64,000 bases of DNA. It comes from Massilia polaris (GTDB taxonomy: Bacteria > Pseudomonadota > Gammaproteobacteria > Burkholderiales > Burkholderiaceae_D). The position numbers and the translations under genes are program-made. Positions 47,149 through 55,708 of the stretch are shown piece after piece; the first letter of the stretch is position 1, and every line of letters begins with the position of its first letter. Below the pieces are notes generated by a model, which saw only the letters and a list, made by a program, of their open reading frames with translations, was not told where the DNA came from and did no database searches. The stretch lies in the NCBI RefSeq assembly GCF_012927275.1, contig NZ_JABBGG010000002.1, positions 475,951 through 539,950 of the forward strand, written 5' to 3'.

Positions 47149-47709
47149 ATGAAAACACTCAACGGAATTCGCCTCGCTGCCACGCTGCTGGCCTGCTCCC
47201 TGCTGGCCTCGTGCGCAAACGTCTTCGGCCCGCGCCAGGTCGCGCTGCCACTTCACAAACTCCAGGCTGGGATGGAACGCCGCTTCCCGCTGAACAACCG
47301 GGTGCTCGAACTGTTCGAGATCCAGCTGACGCGGCCGCAGCTTGCGCTGGTGCCTGACACCAACCGCATCGCACTGACGATGGATGCTTCGATCGCGCCG
47401 CCATTCCTGCGCCAGTCGTGGACAGGCACGATGGCGATGTCGGGGCGCTTGTATGTGGATGCCGCGCGCGGTGCCGTGATGATGGCCGAACCGCGCGTCG
47501 ACCAGTTCGCGATCGACGGCATGGATTCATCGCGCCAGAGGCAGGTGACCAAGGTGGCGAATTTGCTGGTTGACCAGCTGGTACGTGAGACGCCGGTCTA
47601 CAGCTTCCGGCCCGAGGACTTGCGCTACGCCGGCGTGCAGTTCGTGCCGACGCGGATTACCGCTGCGCGAGATGCGTTGGTCGTAACGCTGGAGCCAGCA
47701 AACCGTTAA
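47149..47709 (+). CDS. DUF1439-type lipoprotein
   Basis: The 186-residue protein has a lipoprotein signal peptide (LLACSLLASC, lipobox Cys at about residue 23). The rest resembles YceB-like DUF1439 outer-membrane lipoproteins: LQAGMERRFPLNNRVLELFEIQLTRPQLALVPDTNRIALTMD and PVYSFRPEDLRYAG. These adopt a SYLF/BPI-like fold and bind an unknown ligand. It begins 19 bases after the sigma factor and may be co-transcribed. Confidence 0.82.
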   Translation: MKTLNGIRLAATLLACSLLASCANVFGPRQVALPLHKLQAGMERRFPLNNRVLELFEIQLTRPQLALVPDTNRIALTMDASIAPPFLRQSWTGTMAMSGRLYVDAARGAVMMAEPRVDQFAIDGMDSSRQRQVTKVANLLVDQLVRETPVYSFRPEDLRYAGVQFVPTRITAARDALVVTLEPANR

Positions 47710-47932
47710 CCGTAGGGCGGAAGAGCGAAGCGTCATCCGCCTTGCATGCGTCACCGAGCATCGTTAATTCCCATCCTCCACCCGCTCCGGCGGCAACGCC
47801 CACTTCGGTACCTTCTAACACGTATGGGCGCGGCGCCTGTTCGCTGCCCGCGTGGGTGTGCGACGCGCGTTCCTACCAGGCGGACACCGCAGCCATCACC
47901 AGCGTCAACGACAGAAAATGCACCAATTTCAT
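47657..47932 (-). pseudogene. possible small secreted protein gene interrupted by an amber codon
   Basis: From ATG at 47932 the minus strand reads MKLVHFLSLTLVMAAVSAW, a good signal peptide, then TAG (47873-47875), then 71 further codons in the same frame to TAA at 47657. The continuation starts ERASHTHAGSEQAPRPYVLEG. GGGGAAGAAAG precedes the ATG. The 3' part overlaps the DUF1439 gene, so a real full-length gene is doubtful. It may be a broken gene, a 19-residue leader, or chance. Confidence 0.25.
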
Positions 47933-48278
47933 GCGTTAGCTTTCTTCCCCGGAACGCGAAAAAAATACCTGCATCGAAGGCCACGGCAACGCTTTACCCG
48001 GTATGCATTCCTGCTATTATTTATCCAGCTGAGTTGAAAACAGCGCTGCCTAACGATTGCGATCGTAGCTGTGCAACGCCTTAGTGGCGTTGCTTAAGTG
48101 CAAGCGGAGACCAGTTAACTGGCGAGGGTAGCGGCGGCAAGATCAGTTGTTTTTCCGCGGCAAGAATTCACTTACTTCCGGCCAATAATGCCGGGCTTGA
48201 GGATTCTCATTGCCATGGGGTTCCAACTGAGTAATCTTGCTGTAAGACTTTGATGTACTGCCTGCGAAGGGGTGAATC
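47710..48278. other. intergenic region
   Basis: About 570 bases between the DUF1439 gene and the small zinc protein. It holds a short palindromic repeat, GGCGGA...TCCGCC (47716-47741), the signal-peptide-like frame described above, and a possible hairpin at 48077-48095 (CAACGCC...GGCGTTG). I see no other gene. Confidence 0.45.
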
Positions 48279-48485
48279 TTGGGAACGCTACAGGAGAATT
48301 TGCCGGAGAATGAGGGCAACGTTGAGTTGCCCGTCCCCCCGCCGATGGGTGCAGTCAGCGCGCGCCAGGCATTGCCGGCCAAGGGCTCGTGCTGGTACTG
48401 CGAGAAGCCGCTCGATAGCGTGCGACGATTCTGCGGCAAGGATTGCGCCGATTCGTTCGACGAGGAAGCGGAATACACGCGCTGA
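48279..48485 (+). CDS. small treble-clef-like zinc-finger protein
   Basis: The 68-residue protein has a Pro-rich N-terminus and a zinc-binding pattern CWYCEKPLDSVRRFCGKDC (four cysteines), like small DUF-type zinc fingers found widely in Betaproteobacteria. The start is TTG at 48279, preceded by GAAGGGG at a good distance; no in-frame ATG upstream is closer. Function unknown. Confidence 0.65.
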   Translation: MGTLQENLPENEGNVELPVPPPMGAVSARQALPAKGSCWYCEKPLDSVRRFCGKDCADSFDEEAEYTR

Positions 48486-48498
48486 CGCGCGCCGGCGT

Positions 48499-49131
48499 TT
48501 AGCTGGCGTGGCCCAGGCGGCGCAGTGCGCCAAGTGCGCGGTCGTAATCGAACTCGTTGGCGGCCAGCACCACCTCGTCAAACTGGGCGTCGCCCAGTAT
48601 CATCCGCAAGCCTGCTTCGGAATCGTCGAGCAGGTCAATTGCCGCACCGTCACCACTTATCAGCAGATCAAGCAATCGCGCAAGCAAGGCCGGGTCAGCC
48701 ATGGCTGCATTCGGCTGGGTGGCGTGCGCCGTCATTGGCACCGCTTCATTGAGCAAGGTGTCGAGGATGGCGATGACTTGCGACAGGGCGGGCGTCAGCG
48801 CGTCGAGGCAGGCCGTCTCCTCGCCCGACGCGGTGCGCAACGCCGTTTCCAGATCGCAGGCGAGCAGGTGGAGCGGCCGCGCGCCGATCATGCCGGCGGC
48901 GCCCTTGAGGGTATGCGAAAGCCGGTGCGCCAGGGCGCGGTCGCCGGCAGTGAGCGCGACGCGGATCGGCCGGTCGCCGTCGCTGTAGTCCTTCCGAAAA
49001 CGCCGCAGCATGCGTGCGTACAGGTCGCGGTCGCCCATGACCCGGTCGATGCCGTCGCCGACATCGACTACTTCTCGTGCTGCTGCGTCCGCGCGGCGTT
49101 CTATCGTGCTCGGAATGTGGTCTTCTGTCAT
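48499..49131 (-). CDS. Hpt-domain protein
   Basis: The 210-residue protein has a histidine phosphotransfer domain at about residues 25-120, with the phospho-acceptor His in LSHTLKGAAGMIGA. The rest (about 130-210) is Ala/Leu-rich and resembles the inter-repeat region of sensor proteins but has no conserved His. It should relay phosphate between a hybrid sensor and a response regulator; neither is encoded nearby, so its partner lies elsewhere. It is unusual as a free-standing Hpt protein of this length. Confidence 0.82.
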   Translation of the reverse strand: MTEDHIPSTIERRADAAAREVVDVGDGIDRVMGDRDLYARMLRRFRKDYSDGDRPIRVALTAGDRALAHRLSHTLKGAAGMIGARPLHLLACDLETALRTASGEETACLDALTPALSQVIAILDTLLNEAVPMTAHATQPNAAMADPALLARLLDLLISGDGAAIDLLDDSEAGLRMILGDAQFDEVVLAANEFDYDRALGALRRLGHAS

Positions 49132-49207
49132 CGGGCTGCTGAGTCTTGCGTCGGAATTATCAGCGTACGATATCAGACTTTCTTGTCAATCCTGCAGATT
49201 GGAAACA

Positions 49208-50170
49208 TTACTTTGTTGTGAAGACCCACGCCTTGCTTGTCGCCACGCCATTGAGGGTGCCGCTGAACGTCACCTCGTAGCTTGTGTTCGCCTTCAGCAC
49301 CGCCAGCGGAACGATCGCCGCGGCCGGCGATGTCCTCGCGTTGGTGTTCTCGCCCGCCTTGATCAGCCGGACTTCAAGGTCGGCGCCGCCACGCGGACGA
49401 ATCGTGAAACTCTGCACAACGACATTCACATCGATGTCGGCGTGCACGCTGACCGGATAGCCGACTTCGTTGAGGTTAGGCACCGGGTCGGGTGCCTCGT
49501 AATCGCTGAAGAAGTTGGCCGGCACCTTGACCTGCCCGTTGAACGGCCAGGTCACCAGGTTGCGGCCGCCCACGCCGGGCCCGTAGCCGTTGGTGGCGGC
49601 AAAATTGGTGGTGAAGTAGGTATAGCCCGCGCTGGTGGTCGCCGCGCCGGTGCCGATTTCCTTGAACTTCGGCTCGAAGATGACGAAGCGGTGATAAATC
49701 GCGGTGATCAGTTCTTCCGCCATGTAGAAGCCGGAGCCGTTGGCGGTCGCGGAAATGACCTCGCCGTAAGCGTAGGTTCCCGTCCGGTAGGCATAACCGG
49801 CGGCCTGCATGCGGTCGCCCTGGCTCACGCCGGTAAAGCCGGGCTTGCCCGCAGTCTGCTCGTGGGTGACGACGTTGTTGGCTTTCTGATACTCGGAGTG
49901 GCCCGCTGCCGCGCGGTCGAGCAGTTCGTTACGGGTCAGCACCGGCATGCCGGCCTGCGCGCGCCGGTAATTAATCCAGTTCATGCCGTCTTGCGGGATG
50001 TTGTTGAGCAGCGAGGGCGCGCCCGGTTCCTGCGCGAGGACGCTTGGCGGGACCGCTGCGGGCGTAACGGCCGGACTCGCGTCCCCGCCGCCACCGCCGC
50101 CGCAGGCGGCCAGTGCCAACGCCGTCAGGACCCCGGCCGTATAAAGCTTCCAGCGACCCGATGTGTTCAT
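49208..50170 (-). CDS. CAP (SCP/PR1)-domain lipoprotein
   Basis: The 320-residue protein has a lipoprotein signal peptide (VLTALALAAC) followed by six glycines. The CAP domain at about residues 60-200 includes NYRRAQAGMPVLTRNELLDRAAAGHSEYQ, with the family His. Residues about 225-320 form a beta-rich domain ending in TSYEVTFSGTL...KAWVFTTK. Bacterial CAP proteins are secreted and of uncertain function. ATG at 50170 is chosen because the open frame upstream (to 50431) runs through pssA. Confidence 0.8.
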   Translation of the reverse strand: MNTSGRWKLYTAGVLTALALAACGGGGGGDASPAVTPAAVPPSVLAQEPGAPSLLNNIPQDGMNWINYRRAQAGMPVLTRNELLDRAAAGHSEYQKANNVVTHEQTAGKPGFTGVSQGDRMQAAGYAYRTGTYAYGEVISATANGSGFYMAEELITAIYHRFVIFEPKFKEIGTGAATTSAGYTYFTTNFAATNGYGPGVGGRNLVTWPFNGQVKVPANFFSDYEAPDPVPNLNEVGYPVSVHADIDVNVVVQSFTIRPRGGADLEVRLIKAGENTNARTSPAAAIVPLAVLKANTSYEVTFSGTLNGVATSKAWVFTTK

Positions 50171-50288
50171 CCTGTGCTCCCATGCATATTTACACCAATC
50201 ATCAATTCTAGGGGAAAATGAAAATTGATGAGATTTGATTTGCTCATCCGAAGCGCCGTGTAAATGCCCGCGCTGTAGAATGCCAAAT

Positions 50289-51074
50289 ATGAATGTAAAA
50301 CGAACACGACGACAACACCTTGCGCGCGCTAAGTTCGCGTTGCCGAGCTTTGTGACGCTGCTCTCGATTGCCGCCGGTTTTGGCAGTATCGTGATCACGG
50401 TCGACAACGCGCACGTTGGTGATCCGGCCAATTACCGCCTCGCCGCGATCCTGCTGGTGCTGGCCGGCATCTTCGACGCGCTTGACGGTTTTGTCGCGCG
50501 CGCGACCGGCACTTCGTCGGATTTCGGCGTGCAGCTCGATTCGATCGCCGACGTGATGAACTTCGGCTGCGCGCCGGCGCTGCTGCTGTACACCTACGGT
50601 TTCGTGCCGCTGGGCGCGGACCATCCGACCATGCTGCGCGCGGGCGCCTTTGCCTGCTTCATGTTTGTGGCCTGCGGCGCACTGCGGCTCGCCCGCTTCA
50701 ACGTCAGCGTCGGCCGCACCGACCCGCGCTATTTCGTCGGCATGCCGATCACGGCGGGGGCCGCGTGCGTGGCCTCGGTGGTGGTGGCATGGCCGGACCC
50801 GGCCAACTCGCTGCTCCATGCGCTGGGCATCATATTGTTGATGGTATCGATCGGCGGCGTGATGATCTCGACGATCCGGTTCCCGAGTTCCAAGCAGCCG
50901 ATGACCAAGCTGCTGATGCTGCTGATCGCGATCGGGCTCGGCCTGCTGGCGTGGCTGCAGATGCGTTTCTTCGTGCTGTTCTTCCTGCTGTATATCGGCG
51001 TCACCATGCTGATCAATATCGGCTGGAGAATGGGATGGCGCGGCCTGGCGCCGCCGCGCGTCTACCAGGACTGA
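50289..51074 (+). CDS. pssA: CDP-diacylglycerol--serine O-phosphatidyltransferase
   Basis: The 261-residue membrane protein carries the CDP-alcohol phosphotransferase motif D-G-x2-A-R-x8-G-x3-D-x3-D (DALDGFVARATGTSSDFGVQLDSIAD). It makes phosphatidylserine, the precursor of phosphatidylethanolamine. About six to eight hydrophobic helices follow. Starts at 50280 and 50289 are both possible. It is not next to psd or ilvC here. Confidence 0.9.
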   Translation: MNVKRTRRQHLARAKFALPSFVTLLSIAAGFGSIVITVDNAHVGDPANYRLAAILLVLAGIFDALDGFVARATGTSSDFGVQLDSIADVMNFGCAPALLLYTYGFVPLGADHPTMLRAGAFACFMFVACGALRLARFNVSVGRTDPRYFVGMPITAGAACVASVVVAWPDPANSLLHALGIILLMVSIGGVMISTIRFPSSKQPMTKLLMLLIAIGLGLLAWLQMRFFVLFFLLYIGVTMLINIGWRMGWRGLAPPRVYQD

Positions 51075-51077
51075 GTC

Positions 51078-51368
51078 TCAGGCAAACTTGTCGAGCATCG
51101 CCGCCAGGTGGGCTGCGCGCGCCTGCGCGTCAGGCAGGTCTTCGGCATTGCCGGTTTGCGTGACGATGGCGCCTGCCAGCAGCTGGACGAACGAACGGTC
51201 GAGCGCCTTGCGCGCCGCCGACATCTGCTGGGCTGCGGCATCGCAGTCGGATGGCGTCTCGGCCATCGCAATCAGCTTCTGAACCCCGCGTAACTGTCCC
51301 TCGACCCGCGCCAGCCGGTGCATCAAATCCTTCTTCTGCTCCGCGCTGAGCGCGCCGCCGCCGGCCAT
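51078..51368 (-). CDS. CsoR/FrmR-family metal- or aldehyde-sensing repressor
   Basis: The 96-residue helical protein fits the metal-sensitive repressor family (PF02583): KKDLMHRLARVEGQLRGVQKLI, then a Cys in DCDAAAQQMSAARKALDRSFVQLL. The single conserved Cys without the full His/Cys copper set points toward the FrmR formaldehyde-sensing or nickel type rather than copper, but this is uncertain. Its ATG overlaps the stop of the aldo/keto reductase by one base (TGATG), so the two are coupled. Confidence 0.8.
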   Translation of the reverse strand: MAGGGALSAEQKKDLMHRLARVEGQLRGVQKLIAMAETPSDCDAAAQQMSAARKALDRSFVQLLAGAIVTQTGNAEDLPDAQARAAHLAAMLDKFA

Positions 51369-52294
51369 CAGGCGACTTCGTGGCCGCGCGCCGCGCGCAG
51401 GATCCTGAACCAGTCGCTGCGGTCCAGCGTGAAGCGGGTGCCGGCGACAGCGACCGAGATCGCTTCGATGCGCCCCGTGCCGGTCAGCGGGATAGGGCGC
51501 GACGGCGATTGCATGATCCATGCAAATACGACGCTGGCGAATGGCTGCTGCAGCTCGTCGGCAATGCCGTTGATCACCAGGCGCAGGTTTTCCGCAGCGG
51601 CATCGGTGCCATTGAACAGGCGGCCGCCGCCGAGCGGCGACCAGGCCATCGGGGCGACGCCCAGGTCTTGCAGGCCGTCGAAGGTTTCATCGAACATCGG
51701 CGCCGTTTGCAGCGGCGAGAACTCGACCTGGTTGGTCGCCAGCGCAATGCGGCGGTTGAGGCTTTCGAACTGGTGGCGGCTGAAGTTCGACACGCCGAAG
51801 TGCAGCACCTTGCCGGACTTGCGCAGCGCGCTGAAGGCTTCGGCAACTTCGTCGAAGTTCATCAGCGGGTCGGGCCGATGGATCAGCAGCAGGTCGAGGC
51901 GGTCGGTTTGCAGCTGGCGCAGCGACTCCTCGCTTGATGCGATGATGTGGCTGGCGCTGGTGTCATAGTGCTGGATCGAATGCTGCGGGCGCTGTGGCGT
52001 AACCAGCTTGATGCCGCACTTGCTGACCAGCTGCATCTGGTCGCGCAGCGAAGGCTTGCGGCCAAGTGCCTCGCCGAACAGGCCTTCGACGCCGTAACTG
52101 CCGTAGATATCGGCGTGGTCGAAGGTCGTGACGCCGAGCGCCAGGCATTGCTCGATGAAGGCGATGCGCTGGTCGACCGTCATGTCCCATTCCGTCATCC
52201 GCCACATGCCGGCGACGATGCGCGACAGCTCAGGGCCGTTTGGCGTGGTCTTGATGCGCGGGCAGTGGAGGTCGGCGGGAAGGCGGTGCGGCAT
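51368..52294 (-). CDS. aldo/keto reductase, YdhF-like
   Basis: The 308-residue protein has the aldo/keto reductase pattern: FDHADIYGSYGVEGLFGEAL with catalytic Asp and Tyr, SKCGIKL with the catalytic Lys, and DRLDLLLIHRPDPLMN. It most resembles YdhF oxidoreductases that reduce small aldehydes or ketones with NADPH. It is translationally coupled to a CsoR/FrmR-like repressor, suggesting control by an aldehyde or metal. Confidence 0.88.
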   Translation of the reverse strand: MPHRLPADLHCPRIKTTPNGPELSRIVAGMWRMTEWDMTVDQRIAFIEQCLALGVTTFDHADIYGSYGVEGLFGEALGRKPSLRDQMQLVSKCGIKLVTPQRPQHSIQHYDTSASHIIASSEESLRQLQTDRLDLLLIHRPDPLMNFDEVAEAFSALRKSGKVLHFGVSNFSRHQFESLNRRIALATNQVEFSPLQTAPMFDETFDGLQDLGVAPMAWSPLGGGRLFNGTDAAAENLRLVINGIADELQQPFASVVFAWIMQSPSRPIPLTGTGRIEAISVAVAGTRFTLDRSDWFRILRAARGHEVA

Positions 52295-52327
52295 AAGTAT
52301 GTTCCGGAAAATTAATGTTCAATGACC

Positions 52328-52348
52328 TACGAATTACGAATTACGAAT
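52328..52348. repeat. three tandem 7-bp repeats
   Basis: TACGAAT occurs three times in a row, just downstream of the carboxypeptidase gene's stop. TGCGGTT and TGCGG follow. It is too short for a CRISPR array. Confidence 0.7.
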
Positions 52349-52366
52349 TGCGGTTTGCGGTGTCGC

Positions 52367-53512
52367 TTACTTCAGCCAGAGCCGCATCGAATCCCACGCG
52401 CGCCCGAAGATCGACGCTTCCGTCACTTCTTCCAGCGCCACCACCGGCAGCTGCAACAGCGGCTTGCCGTCGACAACCATCTTCAGCGTGCCTACGCGGC
52501 TGTTCAGCGGCAGCGGTGCGAGCAGCGGATCCTTGCGCTCGAGCACAGGCTTGAGCTTGCCGGCCACGCCCTTCGGCACGGTGACCATCACGTCACTGGT
52601 AAAACCAATCTTGACCGTGCCCTGCGAACCCTTGAACACCTGCGGCGTCTGGATCGCCTGGCCCTTCGAGTACAGCTTGACCGTGTCGAAGTTCTGGAAG
52701 CCCCAGTTCAGCAGCTTCTGGCTTTCCTGGGTGCGGGTCTGGTCCGAGTTGGTGCCGACCACCACCGAAATCAGGCGGCGGTTGTAGTTGCCGTTCGGGC
52801 GCTTGGCCGAGGCGATCATCGAGTAGCCGGAGCTGTCGGTGTGGCCGGTCTTCATGCCGTCGACGGTCGGGTCGAGCCACAGCAGGCGGTTGCGGTTCGG
52901 CTGGGTGATCTTGTTGTAGGTGAAGCTCTTGACCGAGTCGATCTTGTAGAACTGCGGGAAGTCGGCGATCACGCGCGCGGCCAGGATCGACAGGTCGTGC
53001 GCGGTCGAGTAGTTGTCCGGGCTGGGCAGGCCGTGCGGATTGGCGAACTTGGTGTTCTTCAGGCCCATGCGCTGCGCTTCGCGGTTCATCAGCACGACGA
53101 AGGTGCCTTCGTCGCCGGCGACCGCTTCCGCCAGCGCGACGGCCGCGTCATTGCCCGACTGGACCATCAGGCCGTGCAGCAGGTCGTTGACGCTGACAGG
53201 GACTGCCGGGTCGATGAACATCTTCGAGCTGCTGGCGTCGACTTTCCATGCGCGTACCGACACGTTGACCAGCTGGTCCAGGGTCAGCTTCTTGTCGCGC
53301 AGCGCGCCGAAGGTGACGTAGGCGGTCATGATCTTGGTCAGCGATGCCGGCTCGATGCGGGCATTCTGGTCCTGGGCGGCGATGATCTGGCCGCTGCTGG
53401 CGTCAAGCAGGGTCCACGACTTGGCGGCGATGCTTGGAGGAGGGACAGTCTGCGCGTGCGCTGCCGAGATAACGATAAGGCTGGCAGCAAGTGCCGTGAA
53501 CAATTTTTTCAT
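52367..53512 (-). CDS. D-alanyl-D-alanine carboxypeptidase (PBP5/6 type)
   Basis: The 381-residue protein has a signal peptide (MKKLFTALAASLIVISAAHAQ), the active-site SLTK (57-60), the SGN motif (119-121) and KTG near residue 224. A C-terminal beta domain and an amphipathic helix (RAWDSMRLWLK) follow, which anchors the enzyme to the periplasmic face of the inner membrane. It trims the terminal D-Ala from peptidoglycan pentapeptides. The E. coli paralogues DacA, DacC and DacD cannot be told apart here. Confidence 0.93.
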   Translation of the reverse strand: MKKLFTALAASLIVISAAHAQTVPPPSIAAKSWTLLDASSGQIIAAQDQNARIEPASLTKIMTAYVTFGALRDKKLTLDQLVNVSVRAWKVDASSSKMFIDPAVPVSVNDLLHGLMVQSGNDAAVALAEAVAGDEGTFVVLMNREAQRMGLKNTKFANPHGLPSPDNYSTAHDLSILAARVIADFPQFYKIDSVKSFTYNKITQPNRNRLLWLDPTVDGMKTGHTDSSGYSMIASAKRPNGNYNRRLISVVVGTNSDQTRTQESQKLLNWGFQNFDTVKLYSKGQAIQTPQVFKGSQGTVKIGFTSDVMVTVPKGVAGKLKPVLERKDPLLAPLPLNSRVGTLKMVVDGKPLLQLPVVALEEVTEASIFGRAWDSMRLWLK

Positions 53513-53562
53513 GGATTTGCTACTTTAAAAGGTGAGAATTGCAGAGCCGGGTAATTATAGCC

Positions 53563-54207
53563 TCAGCTTTCGGCCGCGCCGGGCCTGCGCCACAGTTGAA
53601 TCACGAGATTTTTAATGTGGCCAAGCTTGCGGTGGAAGAAGTGGTCGGCGCCGGGAATCACGATCACAGGCAGGTCGAGCGGGCGCGCCCAGTCGAATAC
53701 TTGTGTCAGGGTAATTGTTTCGTCTTGCTCGCCGTGGATGACGATGCTGTCTTGTGGCACCTCCGGCACCGGCCACTTGCCGGCGGCGGTACCGACCAGC
53801 ACCATGCGTTCGATCGCGCGGCCCTGTTCGAGCAGGCGCTGGTACAGGGTCGCCTGCACGAAGGTGCCGAACGAGAAACCGGATAGTGCCACCGGCAGGT
53901 TCGGATAGCGCTGCTGCATGTGGTCGAGCATGACTTCCATGTCGTCGGTTTCGCCGAAGCCGCGGTCATGCACGCCTTCCGAAGCGCCGACGCCGCGGAA
54001 ATTGAAGCGCGCCACCACATAGCCGAGCGCAACGAAAGTGCGCGCCAAAGTCTGGGTGACCTTGTTTTCCATGGTGCCGCCGTATAGCGGGTGCGGGTGG
54101 GCGACCAGGGCGATGCCGATGGCCGGGCCTTCCGGCACGTCGAGCAGGCATTCCATCAGGCCGGCCTTGCCGGTCAGCGTGAATTTTTGCGAGTGTTTGT
54201 TCAGCAT
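53563..54207 (-). CDS. alpha/beta hydrolase
   Basis: The 214-residue protein has an alpha/beta hydrolase core: VAHPHPLYGGTMENKV, FNFRGVGASEG, the nucleophile elbow GFSFGTF, and a late GADHFFH with the catalytic His. This is the COG2945 type, found widely next to ferredoxin-like genes. The substrate is unknown. The open frame extends upstream into the ferredoxin gene; ATG 54207 was chosen because it gives the family N-terminus. Confidence 0.87.
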   Translation of the reverse strand: MLNKHSQKFTLTGKAGLMECLLDVPEGPAIGIALVAHPHPLYGGTMENKVTQTLARTFVALGYVVARFNFRGVGASEGVHDRGFGETDDMEVMLDHMQQRYPNLPVALSGFSFGTFVQATLYQRLLEQGRAIERMVLVGTAAGKWPVPEVPQDSIVIHGEQDETITLTQVFDWARPLDLPVIVIPGADHFFHRKLGHIKNLVIQLWRRPGAAES

Positions 54208-54214
54208 CCCCGCC

Positions 54215-54529
54215 TCAGATCTTGAGGCGTTCGACGACCTTGCCGCCGACCAGGTGGGTGTCGATGATGTCGTCGATGTCGCTGGTGTCGACGTAGGTGT
54301 ACCAGGTGCCTTCAGGATAGACCACCAGCACCGGGCCTTCTTCGCAGCGGTCCATGCAGCCGGCCTGGTTGACGCGGATCTTGCCGGCGCCATTCATGTT
54401 CATTTCCTTGATGCGTTTTTTTGCGTGCTTCTGGGCTTTCTCGGCACCTTGCTGGCCGCAGCAAGGACGGCCGTCCTCGCGCTGGTTCATGCAGAAGAAG
54501 ACGTGGTGTTGGAAGAATTGATCGCTCAT
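54215..54529 (-). CDS. thioredoxin-like (2Fe-2S) ferredoxin
   Basis: The 104-residue protein has cysteines arranged as FFCMNQREDGRPCC and AGCMDRCEEGPVLVVYPEG, the pattern of the thioredoxin-like 2Fe-2S ferredoxin family. It probably carries electrons in the cytoplasm. ATG 54529 (MSDQFFQHHVF) is chosen over 54571. It lies 51 bases after VanZ and 7 before the hydrolase gene, in one apparent operon. Confidence 0.9.
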   Translation of the reverse strand: MSDQFFQHHVFFCMNQREDGRPCCGQQGAEKAQKHAKKRIKEMNMNGAGKIRVNQAGCMDRCEEGPVLVVYPEGTWYTYVDTSDIDDIIDTHLVGGKVVERLKI

Positions 54530-54580
54530 GGTCTCAGCTAAATTTTCATGCGGGAATGCGTAAGCCGTCATGATACGCGC

Positions 54581-55708
54581 TTACTGCCGATTGAGTTTAT
54601 GCGAAGGAAGTAGCAAGAACCACAGCGCGAAGAACGGCCACATCAGCGACAGGAACTGCGCCGCGCCGTTGAAGTTCAAGAATTTTCCCTGCACCCAGCC
54701 CGACAATGTGGCGCTGAAGTAAGGGTTTACCGGAATCGTATTGACGACCAGCAGGCTCAGCACCAGGGTCACCGCGGCCAACCGCCGTTGCGCGACGTGC
54801 GGCGCAAACGCCAGGCCCGACACCATGATCAGGCCGATCAGGAAACCGCCCTGCGCACCAGGCGTCACCCAGACGAAGGCATTGTCCGGCGTGAAAAAGA
54901 GTGAGCTCGACAGCGACTTGAACACCACCGCGGCGGTCAGGACGGCCCCCACCAGCAAGGCGCGCGGCGCGCCGCGCCGTGCGATGCACAGCAGGGTCAG
55001 CATCGCGCCTGTCATGCCGCAGGCGGTGATGATGGTCTCGGACAGCCAGTACTGTTCCACGCTCATCGCCGCGCCCGGGCGCAGCAGGGCGATCAGGTCG
55101 ATGTTCGCATCGAGCAGCTTGGACAGCCAGTTCGACAGGATCGGCAGTATCTGCCCGTGGCCGAACAGGTAAGGCTGCGGGTAGATCTGCGCCAGCGGCC
55201 ATAGCGCAAGCAGCACCAGCCCGAGGCTGGCGTGCTGCGCGAACAGGCGCTGGCGCAGCCGGTACAGGCGGCTCTCGTCGAGGTAGCTGCGCGCGCCGAA
55301 AGCGCCGATGATCGCGCCGACCACGCCGCCGGCGGAATTGGTGAAAAAGTCGAGGTTCGACGGCACCCTGCTAGGCAGGTAGGTCTGCACCGCTTCCATC
55401 GTCCCCGACACCAGCACGCCCAGGATGCTGGCGACCAGGATCGCCCAGATGCCATGCACGCGCGGGTACACCGCCAGCGCGAACAGCATGCCGAGCGGGA
55501 CGTAGCCGATGATGTTGACGACCACGTCGAAGCCGGTCCAGTACTGCGGCATCGTGATGTTCAGGAAGATGAACGGCGACAGGCCGCTGCCGCGCCAGCC
55601 CGAGAACGGGAACCAGCTGGCGTAGATAATCAGCAGCATGTACGCCAGCAGCGAAGCGCGCGAAACCGCCGAACCGCGTTTCTCCGCCGGCGCGTCGGGT
55701 GTTGTCAT
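54581..55708 (-). CDS. VanZ-family membrane protein
   Basis: The 375-residue protein has many hydrophobic helices. The first ~140 residues match VanZ-like proteins (LLIIYASWFPFSGW, FDVVVNIIGYVPLGMLFALAV, PSNLDFFTNSAGGVVGAIIG). The rest is an added hydrophobic part of about 200 residues. VanZ proteins are linked to teicoplanin resistance in Gram-positive bacteria, but in Proteobacteria the function is unknown. Its ATG overlaps the lipoprotein gene stop by four bases. Confidence 0.82.
   Translation of the reverse strand: MTTPDAPAEKRGSAVSRASLLAYMLLIIYASWFPFSGWRGSGLSPFIFLNITMPQYWTGFDVVVNIIGYVPLGMLFALAVYPRVHGIWAILVASILGVLVSGTMEAVQTYLPSRVPSNLDFFTNSAGGVVGAIIGAFGARSYLDESRLYRLRQRLFAQHASLGLVLLALWPLAQIYPQPYLFGHGQILPILSNWLSKLLDANIDLIALLRPGAAMSVEQYWLSETIITACGMTGAMLTLLCIARRGAPRALLVGAVLTAAVVFKSLSSSLFFTPDNAFVWVTPGAQGGFLIGLIMVSGLAFAPHVAQRRLAAVTLVLSLLVVNTIPVNPYFSATLSGWVQGKFLNFNGAAQFLSLMWPFFALWFLLLPSHKLNRQ

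Noticed and set aside
47746..48084. Plus-strand frames in the gap after the DUF1439 gene
   Set aside because: Random-looking composition and no ribosome-binding sites.
52315..52366. Possible CRISPR-like repeat
   Set aside because: Only three 7-bp units with no spacers.
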